Assembly: GCA_026874595.1 (NCBI GenBank)
Contig: CM049312.1
Location: 70,342,929-70,406,928, forward strand
DNA: 64,000 bases
Direction: 5' to 3'
DNA from: Sipunculus nudus
Lineage: Eukaryota; Annelida; Sipuncula; Golfingiida; Sipunculidae
The notes beneath the pieces were generated by a model, which saw only the letters and a list, made by a program, of their open reading frames with translations, was not told the DNA's origin and searched no databases. Shown in pieces: positions 1-12,230 of the stretch. The stretch's first letter is position 1. Each line of letters starts with the position of its first letter. The translations under genes and the position numbers were made by a program.

Positions 1-1
1 T

Positions 2-16
2 GGAAAAGGGGCCTAA
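2..16. mobile_element. Terminal fragment of a Harbinger-like DNA transposon
   Basis: Bases 2-13 read GGAAAAGGGGCC and are followed by TAA. The reverse complement, GGCCCCTTTTCC, is the same terminus that starts the element at 10730, which is also flanked by a TAA. GGCC-type ends with a TWA target duplication fit the PIF/Harbinger superfamily. The body of the element lies outside the window, so the family call is inference. Confidence 0.45.
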
Positions 17-598
17 GGCAACATGAGGATGCAAATATTTTCGTACAGGCCTATAGGTACACTGTCAATTCACATAAGCCGGACTAATCGTTAGCTTTTC
101 GGTATACGTTCTTACAACCCCAAACATGAGCGAGAAAAGTTAAGTTCCGTTTTAACTCATTTTGGTAATACCCTCCACATGCTTGTTGAATTTTTGACCG
201 CAAGAATACACGCATGGCTTACATGGATTACTGGACACAACAAACGAACGCGATACAGGAATGACTTATTACCACAGAGACCGGAGTTTGTTTGGACTGT
301 GAGTTCACATGTATTCTCTTGTATTAATTAATCATTTGTAGCAAAATTTCAAGAATATGGGCTGTTTACCACAATATGAATGCAACATGATGGAAGACCA
401 CTACGATGCATTCCTCGCTATTACTTGTATCACGATTCAAATAGGCTGACTAGCCAAATTATCATTGCCTACTGAGGAGGGTTGTCGCGACTTGTACTCA
501 GAGTGTCCCGCATTTCTAGCAGTGCTGGACTTGTTTATATATATATTGGTAAAAGTTTAATTATAGTTATAGTTTTGACCAATAACCAATTGTACTGC
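17..598. other. No gene seen; contains a short dispersed repeat
   Basis: No coding signal or RNA gene is recognisable. About 484-565 (from 'actcagagtgtcccgc' to 'tttatatata') resembles about 38,806-38,880, so part of this stretch is dispersed repeat. The rest looks single-copy within the window. Confidence 0.5.
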
Positions 599-614
599 AA
601 TATTTGATTTTGGA

Positions 615-930
615 CAGGTCTGTAGTTCGATAGATCTGGAGCCTTCACAGGTAGCAATCATCCCTGCGAGTTTGAAAAAGACCAAGCATGTTCTTATTGA
701 GATATCAAGTGCGAAGGTTTATCACCGATTGTGTTATGGCAGCAATACTGGAATTCCGACAGGTCAACAATTCGACAGGTGTGGAGCCCTCATAGGTACC
801 AATCATTCCAGTGAATTTGAAAAAGTCCAAGCATGTTCTTGTTGAGATATCTCAAGCGAAAAAAATCACCGATTGTGCTGTGGCGGCCATACTGGAATTC
901 CGTAAGCTCCGTAAGGGGGACGTTCGGGTT
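615..930 (+). repeat. 145-bp tandem repeat, about two degenerate units
   Basis: The phrase 'ggagcc' recurs at 638 and 783, a period of 145 bp, and the flanking sequence ('caatcatccc', 'gtgaatttgaaaaag', 'cggccatactggaattccg') repeats with it. The same unit at the same period occurs around 44,815-44,938 and 46,949-47,210. Short open frames here follow the repeat and are not taken as genes. Confidence 0.75.
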
Positions 931-1303
931 TTCCTTGTTCGTGTCGTGCAAAACCTAATTACTATACAATTACAGCAGAGCGAAAAATCAATTTTATTAT
1001 TACAACTTCCTAAACATATAAAAGTAGGCCTAAAGAAGAGTTTACATTAAAAGCAAAGTTATCACCGCTAGGACAGCCAGAATCAATCAGTGCAAAGGTA
1101 ATTCCTACGCATTTTGTAGGGGTTTTTTTTTATACAGACGAGGGCTTCTGATGTATATCGCGGTATATCCTTGTTTTGGGCCCCAATTCGAAATTTCAGG
1201 AACCACCTCTTAAAATGAAAGGTAGCTTATCAAATGGCATTCTGTTAGTATCAACTCACCTTTAAATGTATACAGGAGAGGTTGCAATTGTTGTCTTTAT
1301 TAT

Positions 1304-1590
1304 CCCCTCGCAACGAAGTTGCTGGAGGGGATATAGTAAGGCCTTCGTTCGTGCGTATGTCTGTCTGGAATTGGCTTGTGGACCGATTTTAATCCAAACC
1401 GTTTGAACAAAATCGTTCATCGTTCACATATGGCTCACCCCCCCCCCTCACCCACCCAAATAGATGAAGAACCCGATAGATTGTGAGGGCACGGGATCAA
1501 AGGTCAAGACCACAGGACCCACTTTTTCAAAAAAGATTTTGGAGTCATATTAATCCAAACCGTTTGACTAAAACCATTCATCATTAAAAC
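1304..1590 (+). repeat. Hairpin-headed repeat fragment
   Basis: Bases 1304-1330 form a hairpin: CCCCTC-GCAAC, loop GAA, GTTGC, two unpaired bases, GAGGGG. Downstream, 'ttaatccaaaccgtttga' occurs twice (about 1389 and 1551), so the fragment has an internal duplication. A hairpin head plus an internally repeated body resembles the other Helitron-like elements in the window, but no matching 3' end was found. Confidence 0.5.
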
Positions 1591-1770
1591 AAAGCCTACA
1601 GGCCTAATGCGAACATATGCAAATTTTGGGAGTATGAATGGAGGTTTATTTTTAAAATTTAATATTGGTCATTTTAAGTCCTGCATATCTACCTTAGTCA
1701 TTATGATTTCAGCAAAATGGACATTTCGGACCTGCAAGTTTCAGACTAGGACATTTTAAAACTAGAAAAT
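1591..1770 (+). mobile_element. 5' part of an AACAAGGCC-type Helitron-like element
   Basis: The block begins with a close variant of AAGGCCTACAGGCCTAATGC (first G replaced by A). It then matches 50,479-50,665 almost base for base ('ttttgggagtat', 'atggaggtttattt', 'tatctaccttagtcatt'). A second start of this type lies at 38,885. The body is interrupted at 1,771 by the GGCGCC-array element and appears to resume near 2,755. Confidence 0.65.
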
Positions 1771-1772
1771 GG

Positions 1773-2750
1773 ATAGTCGACAAGCGACTATGTGTATTCG
1801 CAGAAATCAGAGTGGGACGGGTGAAGTGAGGCATGGATTATGTGGCAAGGGGAATAGAGTGGGTGTGTTGCATATTAGCATGGATGTCTGCAGCGTAAAC
1901 TTGAATGTTGGTGATGCCACCTGTCATAAAATCGAGAAAATTGTCCATGATGTATAAACCTTCAAAATTTCAGGTGGATAAGTCAAACCACTTCTGAGAT
2001 ATGAGTTATTTTATCCCAAGGCGGATGAACAGATGGACGCTGTGCAATTTTGACCCAATCGGTAAAATAGTTCCCGAGATATGAGCTTGGATGTCTGCAG
2101 AGTAAACGTGAATGTAGGTGGCGCCACCTGTCATAAAATCGAGAAAGCTGTCCAGGATGAATAAACCTGCAAGATTTCAGGTGGATAAGTCAAACCACTG
2201 CTGAGATATGAGTGATTTTATCCCAAGGCAGATGAAAAGATGGACGTTGTGCATAAGTGGTTGCAGATGGCGTCACTAGTTTTGCCTATGATGAAGAGCT
2301 ATGTGAGATCTATACACATGCAAAATTTTGGCCCAATCGGTCAAACCATTCCCGAGATATGAGCTTGGATGTCTGCAGAGTAAATGCGAATGTAGGTGGC
2401 GCCACCTGATATAAATCGAGAAAGTTGTCCAGGATGTATAAACCTGCAAAATTTCAGGTGAATAAGTCAAACCACTGCAGAGATATGAGTAATATTATCC
2501 AAAGGCAGATGAACAGATGGACGCTGTGCAAAAATGGTTGCAGGTGGCGCCACCATTTTTAGTGCATGTTATAAAGCTATCAAAGGGCTACATTTATAAA
2601 ATTTTTAGCCTGATTGGTCAAACGGTTCCCGAGATATGTGGGTTTATGTGTGGAAACAGACGTACAAATGGACGCTGGGCAGCAAGGAAAGGTCAGAGGT
2701 CAACCAAAAATGAGGGTGCAGCAGTTCACATGTGATCTGATGATAAACCG
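1773..2750 (+). mobile_element. GGTGGCGCCACC-array element, copy 1
   Basis: The left end is a 7-bp-stem hairpin at 1773-1791 (ATAGTCG, loop acaag, CGACTAT). The body is a dimeric tandem array. Perfect GGTGGCGCCACC palindromes lie at 2117, 2395 and 2543, and degenerate ones at 1910 and 2266, giving spacings of 149, 129 and 148 bp where nothing is deleted. Each palindrome is followed 85-88 bp later by GAGATAT. The unit length is not a multiple of three, so open frames here are not conserved coding sequence. The right end lies near the 'gagggtgcagcagttcacatg' segment, which other copies share. Confidence 0.75.
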
Positions 2751-2754
2751 ATTC

Positions 2755-3707
2755 GCTTAAAATGCAAACTAAGTTTTTTCAAACAGTTGAAAGATACAGT
2801 TCCAATAATCTGGGAATTCTGCTTCTAAACAATGTGTCCAGACGTCTAGATGCTGTGTCTAGACGTCTAGACACATTGTCTAGACACCCCCCCCCCCCCG
2901 AGCCAGGTCAGTTGCCATGGTGATGTCTGGACCCCACCTGTTTGTACTGAGTGACCTCTTACTTGGCTGCTGAAACTCAGTATGAAGTCAAATCTGTTTT
3001 CAAAAACAGAAAGCCTTTTTCAATTAGCTACAATGCTTTTTTTTTAAACTGTATTTACCCAATCTATTCTTATAAAACTGGCAGAACCCTACCATAGAAT
3101 AATTCTTGTAAAGTTTAAACCAATCAGCTGAACAGTTTCATCATAAATCAGTGTATAAGCTAGAAGAGTTTAAAATTACGTTTTCGCTTGTAAATAACAC
3201 ATCAATGTAGGTGGCGCCACCAATACCTCAAAATTAGATATGACATATGTGACAAACATTGGCATAAAATTTGGTGATTATAGCTCTAGCCGTTTCTGAG
3301 ATTTTAATTTTAGTGTGCTTTTTTGGACAGATGACCAAGTTCAACCTGTAATTTGGCCAAAAATCTCCGAACTGGAACCATTCGAACAAACTTGAGAGAG
3401 ATTGTTCCAGGGATAATTTCTGTGAAATATTGGACAATTTGGCTGGACAGTTTCAGAGTAGAAGATTTTTAAAGGTTTTTGAGCTTTTTCTCTATAAAAT
3501 CTAAATTAATGCAGATACCCAGTAATAAGCTCCAGGGCACAAAGTTTCACATGTGACTAATTCTTACAAGTAATTTGGAGCTGCAAGCTCCGACGGTTTC
3601 TGACTTACAGCCATGGACGGCGGAAAGCCAGCCCTGGACGGCTGACGGCGGACGATGGACGGACGAAGCTGAGCCATCGCATAAGCTCACAGGTTCGTTA
3701 AAAATGG
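2755..3707 (+). mobile_element. 3' part of the AACAAGGCC-type element, with perfect palindromes
   Basis: This block parallels 50,930-51,883. It includes a 22-bp perfect palindrome at 2854-2875 (half-site TGTGTCTAGAC), a poly-C run at about 2887-2900, a GGTGGCGCCACC at 3210 with GAGAT 88 bp on, and a terminal segment 'gagccatcgcataagctcac' with a 5-bp stem (TGAGC/GCTCA). The copy at 51,056 keeps a 20-bp version of the palindrome. Confidence 0.65.
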
Positions 3708-3769
3708 AATGTAGATTAGAATGTAATAATGGTGGGCCGGATGGGGCGGGAGCAAACGACATCTAGCAA

Positions 3770-5148
3770 TTCTATCTTGGAACTTGCCACCAAATCGTGA
3801 TCGTCCGGTACTAATTTGGTGCCCTAGAACCCAGTAAGTGCGAACCTTTTCAGAAAGGGGGGGGGGGGGGGAGTGTAGGGAAAGCGTATACCTTTAAACT
3901 GAGTGACTGCGGAAAAATCCGTGATACAAACAAATTTTGTAGATTCTTCATATTTGTCTTTGATATCACCTTTTAGCAATGTGTTATAATGTTTACATTT
4001 AAACCGTTACAAAAAAATACGAAGGTTTATATTATATTATCTTAAGGTTTTTTAACAGTAAAGTTGTGTTTGATTATTTCTTTAAAGTTTTAAAAGACAT
4101 GAAAGACAAATGTCACATCTTACAATTGTGAGGATAACATAAACCTTTTAATATTTTGATTAAATCACTTCATGCAAATCATTCTAGTCTTAATATTTTG
4201 ATTTAATCACTTAATGCCAATCATACTAATCTTAAACAAATGCCAAAGTACCGAGCTGGATATCCCTAAGTACTTTGTGGTGACGGATCAGACTAAAATT
4301 ATTAGAAGAAACCTATTGTGGAAATTAAAAAAAGGTACTTTTTGAATTACAAAAATATACACACCATCTATGGCAGAAGAAGTAATAGTATGATACTCTG
4401 AACGGGGCACCTACCATCTCTGTCACGGGAGAAGGGCCGTTTTTTTTTCCGGCGGGATGAGTGTATCAATATCTTTGTGTCCATCAATATTTTTCAACAG
4501 AAGTCTGCCATGTATCTTTAAGTATTTTCTAGCAGATCTTATGTATCTTTAAGTATTTTCTAGCAGATCCTTAAAGATATGCAAACATGCATCATTCCAT
4601 TTGTTGTGGAGGGGATTCAAACTTTTCACCCTCACCCACTCATTCTTGATATATGAAAGAATACGGCACCGAGCATATTATTAGAGTACCTTTATTTCCT
4701 TCAAGTATATATCAATTACATATACATAAATCTAATCCTTAAGAACATTAGAGGATACACTTGGCCCAACACCATACATACATATCAGGCAGCTCACAGA
4801 CACCTTCATCAAACGGGAAACCTTAATTTGAGGAATTTTTATCAAGCGTGATCTTTTTAAATGACACAATGGTATGACGTTGTTTGTCGAAAACCCCATT
4901 TAGAACCTTGTTTAATAAGAACATATTTTCACAACATAAAAGGGTGGCGGTAAAATGAACTCAAGGGTATACTATGGTACAAACCTAAGGCTTAGTATGG
5001 TGAATTGAATAAAAAGAGAAAATTCGTTGAATTTATGTCCTCCGCTTCCGCCTCAAGTTATTTTTAGGTCCCTGTGTTCTTCATGGTTGCCTTCTCAATA
5101 TGTTTAAGTTTTTATTTTCCCCTGAAGATATCTTGACATGTCATAACA
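3770..5148. other. No gene seen; two small tandem duplications and a poly-G tract
   Basis: A G run lies at about 3857-3871. Two short direct duplications are visible: about 45 bp at 4145-4234 (diverged) and 31 bp, nearly exact, at 4510-4540 and 4541-4571. Nothing else was recognised. Confidence 0.55.
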
Positions 5149-6383
5149 GTATCCGCAAAAAAAACAGAGTTTTGCGGATACGTTTTCAGCCCGTCCCCGC
5201 CGCCGCACAGGTTTCCGGAGAACTGAGCGGAATTTTACAAAATTCGGAATTATGTTCGGGTCAAATGTGAACTGCTGCACCCTCATTTCAGGTTGACCTC
5301 TGACCTTTCCTCTCTGCACAGCGTCCATCTGTGCGTGTGTTTTTACACATAAACCAATATATCTTGGGACTCGTTTGACCAATCGGGCTGAAGTTTTGCA
5401 CGAGTGTAGCTTTTGGATAGCTTGATATCATACACAAAACCGATGGCGCCACCTGCAACCATTTTTGCACAGCGTACATCTGTTCATCTGCCTTTGGTTT
5501 AAGTCACTCATATCTCTGCTGTGGTTAGACATATCCACCTGAAATTTTGCTTGTGTGTATATCTCAGATAGTGTTCACGTTTATGATAGGTGACGGCACT
5601 TACAATCATGTTTTCGGTGCAGACATCAAAGCATATATCTCGGATTGTGTATATATCTTATCTAGCTCTTTATCATACACGAAACTGGTGGCCCCCTGCA
5701 ACCATTTTTTGCAGCGTCCATCTGTTCATCTGCCTTTGGTTTAAGTCACTCATATCTCTGCTGTGGTTTGACTTATCCGCCTGATATTTTGTATGTGTAT
5801 ATATCTCGGATAGTGTTCTCGTTTATGAAAGGTGGCGCCACCTACAATCATGTTTACGGTGCAGACATCTTTGCTAATATCTCAGAATGTATATAAATCT
5901 TACATAGCTCTTTATCATACACATAGCCCTTGGATAGCTTTATAACATACTCACAAAATGGTGGCGCCACCTGCAACCAATTTTTGCACAGCGTCTATCT
6001 GTTAGTCTGCCTTGGGCAGTGTTCATCTGTTTGTCTGTCAGTGGTTTGACTTGTCTGCTTAAATTTTTGCATCTGTAAACACCTTGGACAGAACTCTTGT
6101 TTCTGACAGGTGGCGCCACCTACAATCATATTAATGCTGCCGATATCCATGCTAAAATCTCAGGACTGGTTTGACATATCGACCTGACATTTAGCATGTG
6201 TAAACATCTTAGTTAGCTTTCTTGTTCAAATGACAAGTGGCACCACCTAGAATCATGTTTACGTGGCAGACATGTGGTAATATGTAGCACATATCACTGT
6301 ATTTCCCCTTACAACTCAATCCATGCTTCACTTCACCCGTATCACTCTGATTTCGGTGGATACACGTAGTCGCTTGTCGACTA
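5149..6383 (-). mobile_element. GGTGGCGCCACC-array element, copy 2 (complete, inverted)
   Basis: This is the most complete copy of the family. Reading the minus strand, it starts with the TAGTCG-acaag-CGACTA hairpin (6367-6383). It then runs through palindromes at 6109, 5960 and 5831 (spacings 149 and 129) and weaker ones further in. It ends in a strong hairpin at 5149-5181 whose 12-bp arms are GTATCCGCAAAA and TTTTGCGGATAC with a 9-nt loop. Degenerate forms of that terminal hairpin close the copies at 29,937-29,977 and about 56,961-56,995. No transposase is present, so the element must be non-autonomous. Confidence 0.75.
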
Positions 6384-7123
6384 TGGGTATTCTTGTTTTT
6401 GTTGTGAATTGGAAACACAAGGGAAACTTTGAATTGTTTTCGAGCTGGTGCTAAAAAAATTTCAGACAGACACTCCAAAACCAATCCCAACCAAGGTATG
6501 TATGAGAGCAGTAAGTGACCAAAATTTGAGTGAAATTGGATAACATTTAGGAAAGTTATCGCACAGAAACAAAAACCTGACGAACGGAAAGACAGAGGAA
6601 CAGACAGACAAATCAAGTAGCGGGGACAAAAACTAAGTGCACAATGAATAGTAAGGGAGCTTTTTGCCCTATTGAGCAGATAGTTGCTTATAATAAAAGT
6701 TTTTGCAACTCTTAGATGTGGGTATAAGGAGGCCTCTGACGTTGCTTAGGGTCACATTTTAGATTGGTGCCTTAATGGATTTACTGAATAATTGCGCATT
6801 CTCGCAATAACCTAATATATTTTACTTGACTTTATAATAGAAATTTCTTTTGTAGTTATGTAGTATGAACCACACTGATACTGCATTGGTATTACTTTGA
6901 ATGATCTGTTGCCAGTCAGATAGATCATAATTATTATTATATATAAACATACAGCAATACGATTAATAATGAACTTGACTTTTGAGTGGTGCTGGGTTAG
7001 AAATTTCCAAAGCATTCAGTTTTATGTTTACTCATTTTTTCAATATTACTAAATAATCAGGTTAAAAAAGGTCAAGAATTCTAAAGGAAAATAACAAAAT
7101 ACCTGTCAGTCACAAAGCAAGTG
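6384..7123. other. No feature recognised
   Basis: AT-rich sequence with only short open frames lacking recognisable domains. No repeat match elsewhere in the window was found by eye. Confidence 0.4.
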
Positions 7124-8448
7124 CCGTATTTCCTTGATAAGACGCCGGACCTTATTTAGTCGCCGGGGCAAAACAATGTCCCAGAAAAATAACGCCGGTC
7201 TTGCTCACTTTTGGCAGTGTAATTTCCATTTTTGCCTTCAGATGTCTTTCCCCTTCACTATAATAGATGCATTTACTGGTCACATGGACCTTAGATTGTT
7301 GTATGAATTTCGGTTTTTGTTGTATTGATAATATGCTTTATTCTTCTATAAATCTCCCTTTTATCTAACGTGAATGCCTGATTCCATGAGTGACAAACAA
7401 TTTTCCCGAGTCAACTTTTATAAATATAAACTCGATAATCTATCATAATAACGCTACACAAATATGTCAGCAGTGAGAAAGCTAACACTATCACCGATGT
7501 CAAGCTAGTTAAAATTGTACCGCTTGACACAATTAAGCAGGACAACTTGGTCGATGAAAGTCAACCTCACGGATGAATGAACAGAACTATTCAAATACGA
7601 TTTGGCACATATTTCCTGTTTAGCATGAAGACTCAAATGATGGTGTCAGGCGGTATAATTTGTAAAGCTACTGTCAAGCCAAATAACGCTCCTTGCTTTC
7701 ATTTCTAAAGCGCTTTTGAATGGGTCCCCACTGTTACCAAAACTACGCTTATGAGTTAATATTTAAAAGTTACAAATAGTTGTAACTCTTGTCCACAACT
7801 ACACATACAGTAATATTCCCGGTAGTAAATGTTGCATACCAGGTCACAAACGCTTAAATACGCTGAACTGTGTCAACCTGAATCAGTTGAATATTTGACG
7901 GGAGGAAAGTATCATGAAAATGAATTAAGCTCTCCCGTTGTAAGTGCCAATCCCCCGCTTTTCGATGGTATCAATGTTACCAGTTGTACGTGGACAACAG
8001 TTAATGGAAGAGCCTACCCGTGTCAGAGGGAAACAATGTTACCAACTGCACGGGGTGTAAAATAAATAGAACAGCCACATGGACCTGTGTACCTGGTTTC
8101 GTGAGGCCCGCGCGGACCGGTTTTTGTTGACACCTGCAATATCTCGCTGTGATTCCACGTTAATTCTTATTATGTTGCGTGATTGTCGAGATTGCGTGTC
8201 CCATAGCCCAATGGCATCTATAAAAATTTCGTAAACAAAATCCGTGTACCGGCGATGTTTTCACTTGTGTCCCTAAGTAGTGAGTTAAGTGTTTCGGCGT
8301 GTTCTATTTTTTAGTTTCTTGTATGAGCCTTATAATGTATTTTATTTAATAATCGCCTGGCTTGAATAGAAGCCGGCCTTGTTTAGGCGCCGGTCAAAGC
8401 AGGGTCTGAACAGAATAAACGCCCCGGCGTCTGTTCAAGGAAATACGA
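7124..8448 (+). mobile_element. Non-autonomous TIR transposon with CCGTATTTCC ends, copy A
   Basis: The left end, CCGTATTTCCTTGATAAGAC, and the reverse complement of the right end, TCGTATTTCCTTGAACAGAC, match at about 22 of 25 positions. A second, inverted copy lies at 12,567-14,104 and has TA on both sides. TA duplications point to the Tc1/mariner/pogo group. Copy A is flanked by TG and TA, so its target duplication is decayed. Internal GCCGG-containing subterminal repeats are present. The longest internal frames (60-80 codons) resemble no transposase, so the element is taken as non-autonomous. Confidence 0.75.
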
Positions 8449-8936
8449 TATATACTGGTAAACAAGTACTGGCAGGACAGGCTGTTAGTAAAACCCCAGT
8501 TGAACAATCAACTCAAACATGCGACCACTTTATTGAGGTTCCGTTGGTGGTAGTGATGTCAGGTTTATATGTGGAAGTAACTGTAGAGTAGTTGGTCATC
8601 TAACATCTTCTTTGTTCATCTCACCTCAATATTTAGGAGAAATCCTAAGATACATGCAAAGTGAATAAACAGGAGATTTACGTAAGAATGTAAATCTCTG
8701 TACATCTTTCAAATAATACGTGCGGATTGAAAGGCATGATTACAATAATGAAACATAAAAGCCTTTAGGATATGAGTAACAGAGAGCTAATTTTGAGTTT
8801 ACTAGAAGGCTTTTCATTAACCTCCCTGCATGTCATGTTAGAAGATTCTAGGTCCAGTGGTTCAGAAATGTGCCCTGTTAACAGATAACCTCACCTTTAA
8901 AGGTCTCAAACACAGAGAAAAAATGCATTAAAATTG
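8449..8936. other. Degenerate repeat-derived sequence
   Basis: 8,760-8,935 resembles parts of the Helitron-like elements ('gttagaagattctagg' and 'gtgccctgttaac' also occur near 25,120 and 38,285), but no boundaries can be drawn. No gene seen. Confidence 0.4.
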
Positions 8937-9022
8937 ACACAAGGGACCCATGGGTCACGGCTCTTAGCTGAAGTTTGAAATTCTTGCAAATGCAGATATG
9001 CAAAATGTTCTATTGTAATGTT

Positions 9023-9117
<95 letters not shown>

Positions 9118-10729
9118 AGCGAATGAGAAGCTTAGAGGAAAGGGCCCTCCTTTTTGGTTATAGCAAAGTTAAAATATACTATTGCAAAACTAATAATCTG
9201 ACAAGACTGTCATGAAGAAAAACGATGCAAGTTTTAAGATACTGTGATGCATATGAAAAATTTACAGAAGGGCAGGCAAGTGGACAGAATGGACTAATAC
9301 CTTTTTTTTCACTTTCACAGGAATAATGCATTTTAGTATATATCAAAGCCTATTTTTTAGCAAATCCACTTTTCCATTAACAACTTTAATCTGGTTCACT
9401 TTTTTATTCACTAGTTTTATAAATTTGAAATAAAAAAATCTGAAAAATATAAGTTGAAATATCAGAATTCCAATCATTATTTATCCAGCGTGTAGCTCAT
9501 ATCGGGTCATTTTATCCATACACATATATTTTGTTATTTTAAAATCACAAATGTTTAAAGTGAATTTAAAAGAAAAAAAAATGCCACAACATGGCATCTT
9601 CAAGATTATTCCTTGAATCACTATTAAAAAGTTTTGTATAATGGAGTTTTCTGTACATGCTTAATTTTTTATTCCCCGAAATAAAAAATTCAGTAATTTT
9701 AATAAAATAAAACATCTTTTCAAATAAAGTACACACTGTTGGATGAATGAGAAAACAAAATATTTGTGCTAATTACTATCTCAGCTATAATTTAAATTAT
9801 TACTGGAATAAATAGTCAATTTCACACCTGGTGAAGTTTTTACTCTTCTGAAGTAAGGAATTACTTATCTTATGAAAATCCAAACTTTGATACCTAAACA
9901 CCACTTTGGACATAATTTAATGTACTTTTAATTCATTGTAACCCTAGTGGTACAATACAAAATCTAAAATGTAGCATAGCCTAGAATAAGAATGACTCAA
10001 ATACAGAAAAATATAACATTCATCCAGTTTATGCACCATCTGGGGGATGAAGGGGGGGGGGGGAGTGCAGGTCAGAGGGGAAACCTGCTAGTAGTGGCCA
10101 AGCTGAGCCATGGTAACTGCTTGGAGTGTGTAACATAACACAAGTGAGGGCTGTACTAGGTGGGCTTGATGTTAACAACACTACATGGTTTATGAAAACT
10201 TGAATGAAAGCTTCTCTTTTCAATTGATTCCCTTGAAATATCAGATTTCAAAAGATTAAATCCTTATGTATACATGCTGTGAAAATTAAATCAACAGTGC
10301 TTACAGAGAAAAAATGTGCCGTTGCAAAAGTTGGACAAAATTCAAGGTTTTGATTTTTTTATTTATGCTTATTACTTGAAAAATTGGCAAAATTCATATC
10401 TAATTTTGGGTAAACAATTGAATCTTGATTAAAATAAAGTTATACCCCTGAAAAAAAAGTCTCCAGATACAGCAATTCTCATGTTAAGTGAGAAAATATA
10501 TTTCCTAATTTAAAAAAAACTATTATATCTGAGCCTATAACTTCAAAACATTACCCAATACTGACCTAATTTTTGGAAAATTCATACAAAATGTATGGAA
10601 AAATATGAATACTAAATATGATTAAAAACAGGTCAGTGGTTATAATATTTGGCAGCCTTGAAGTGTAACATAGTTTTTTTTATGGAAAAGGGAGGTTTTT
10701 CTTTATTATCTCCAAGGAACGAAGTCTAA
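8937..10729 (+). mobile_element. GGGACCC-type Helitron-like element, 3' end lost
   Basis: The 5' end, ACAAGGGACCCATGGGTCAC, contains the 12-bp palindrome GACCCATGGGTC. The body parallels 36,453-38,180 over about 1.7 kb, including the 'caccatctgggg' poly-G segment at about 10,050. The copy stops at 'ggaacgaagtctaa', where the Harbinger-like element at 10,730 abuts. The shared 3' part (compare 38,186-38,385) is absent on the far side, so the 3' end was deleted. Confidence 0.7.
9027..9113. repeat. (AT)n microsatellite
   Basis: About 87 bp of uninterrupted AT. Similar tracts sit in related element copies at about 16,325, 49,711 and 52,242. An open frame of repeated Ile-Tyr through it is not a gene. 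Confidence 0.95.
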
Positions 10730-11246
10730 GGCCCCTTTTCCATGCGCGCGCTGAAAAAAAATCGCGCTGAATTGAGCTTTTCCATTTGCGCGGAAACGCG
10801 CGTGTTTTTGCAGAATCCCACCTTCGCGTGACCTGTTATCACAAGGTATTACCCGTCCCACAGCCTTTCCGGCATCATGTCAAGCATGTGTCTGTTCACT
10901 TTATGCATGTATATATTTAAAATTTCGTCATGTTTGCAGGAACGTATATTTTTTATTACGGTAGTGTGCTAATGACAGGAGGGCGGGGGTTATATTTAGG
11001 CTATATATGAGAAGATTATTAACTACCGCGGTCAGTAATAAGATATTCAACTTCAAGAAATTCGCACATATATATGTTTATATATATATCTTGCACTAAA
11101 GTAGACATGCAGAACAGCAATTGAGTATGATTTGTCGCCATGCATGATAGAGGGCTATGCTGGGGCGTCCTCAAGCAGAATGCATTCGCGTCCTTGACCT
11201 CCACAAGCAGGCTCACTCGCGCGCGTTTCCTCGTGCATGGAAAAGG
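10730..11246. mobile_element. Harbinger-like MITE, about 0.5 kb
   Basis: The left end, GGCCCCTTTTCCATGCGC, follows TAA. The right end, read on the other strand, is CCTTTTCCATGCACG, so the outer 12-15 bases match apart from lost terminal bases. A second subterminal CTTTTCCATTTGCGCGGAAA on the left aligns with the right end as well. Alternating CG-rich patches mark both termini. Same terminus as at the window start. The superfamily call rests on GGCC ends and TWA flanks only. Confidence 0.55.
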
Positions 11247-11279
11247 TATACCTGATTTACACTTGTGCGATTTTTTCAT

Positions 11280-11840
11280 ATATCACGTATGTCCTGTTAA
11301 AACACGGTGTCTTGATGGTCTGAAGCAAAATGAGTTGTTGAGCTAACAGGAACTAATCCCATAGCTTAATTGATACCCATCAGTCTCAAAAGAACACAAC
11401 AAAGGCCAAATATTAGGTCAACATACATTGCAAGAAAATCCATGCAAGAATGATTGAGAAACAGATGCTTCTGTATGAATTTTAATTCAATACAAACCAA
11501 CTGTAATGAACCTTTATAAATGATGGTCATATTTTTTAAGAAATCTTTGACCTAATCGTTTGAAAGATTACATTAATATATGTCCCACTGCATTCACTTT
11601 AACAGTTCTTGAGATAATATGTTCAAAAGGAATTTAAAATGGCTACCTAGTGGCCACATTTGGATTTCTGTCAGGTCTGAAATCAAACAAAAAAATCCTC
11701 TAAAAGGGACCAAACATTAATAAAAAAATCACAGAAACTGCACTGACAAAAGGATTTCTAAGGTGGCTACCTTGCAGATATAATGGATTTCTAACAAGTC
11801 TGCATTTGATATCACACATCCTCCAATAATAGACCAACCC
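11280..11840 (+). repeat. Dispersed repeat block shared with 47.56-48.11 kb
   Basis: Long runs of near-identity with about 47,560-48,110: 'gatggtctga', 'caggaactaatcc', 'gaaacaggtgcttctgtatgaa', 'ggaatttaaaatggctacct', 'gatatcacacatcctcc'. In the 47-kb copy this block sits inside a complete Helitron-like element, so this is a fragment of the same family. Its continuation seems displaced to 14,590. Confidence 0.7.
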
Positions 11841-11888
11841 ATACAAAAATGCTTTCCTAGTTGTAAAGCAGATATTAATTAATTGCTA

Positions 11889-12230
11889 GTTCACAACTAG
11901 TTAGCCGTGGGCTAGCCTTTAGCTAACTGTTAAGATTTCACTTGAGAACTTCAGTTAGCAGCCTAAAGCTCAAGTTGACAATGCTTAGCAGTTACTTGGA
12001 AAATGAAATGGAACACTAAGCAACTGGTTAGCAGCTTAAATGAGATCTAGTCACTACTTGAGACTCTCTTAGCAAATGGTTCCCAGCCTCACTGGATTGC
12101 TAGTGGTTACTTGAGACTCTTTGAGCGACTAGTATACAGCTATACAAGGATGCTTGCGTTTACTTGAGATTCACTTAGCAACTTTCTAAAGCCTTACTGG
12201 GAGGTTAGCAACTACCTGAAAACTGAGAAG
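11889..12230 (+). repeat. Degenerate ~52-bp minisatellite
   Basis: The phrase 'acttgagact' and its variants recur at about 11,939, 11,994, 12,056, 12,108, 12,160 and 12,213, mostly 52-62 bp apart. They are interleaved with 'ttagcaact' motifs. Six diverged units are visible. Confidence 0.7.

Noticed and set aside
1769-2735. Possible short proteins in the array at 1.8-2.7 kb
   Set aside because: Same array family; stops and frame vary between copies.
5104-6616. Minus-strand open frames of 60-135 codons with repeated 'GGATC'-like peptides
   Set aside because: They run through the GGTGGCGCCACC tandem array, whose 278-bp period is not a multiple of 3. The frames are not conserved between copies.
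9018-9215. Open frame with a long Ile-Tyr repeat
   Set aside because: It is the translation of an (AT)n microsatellite.
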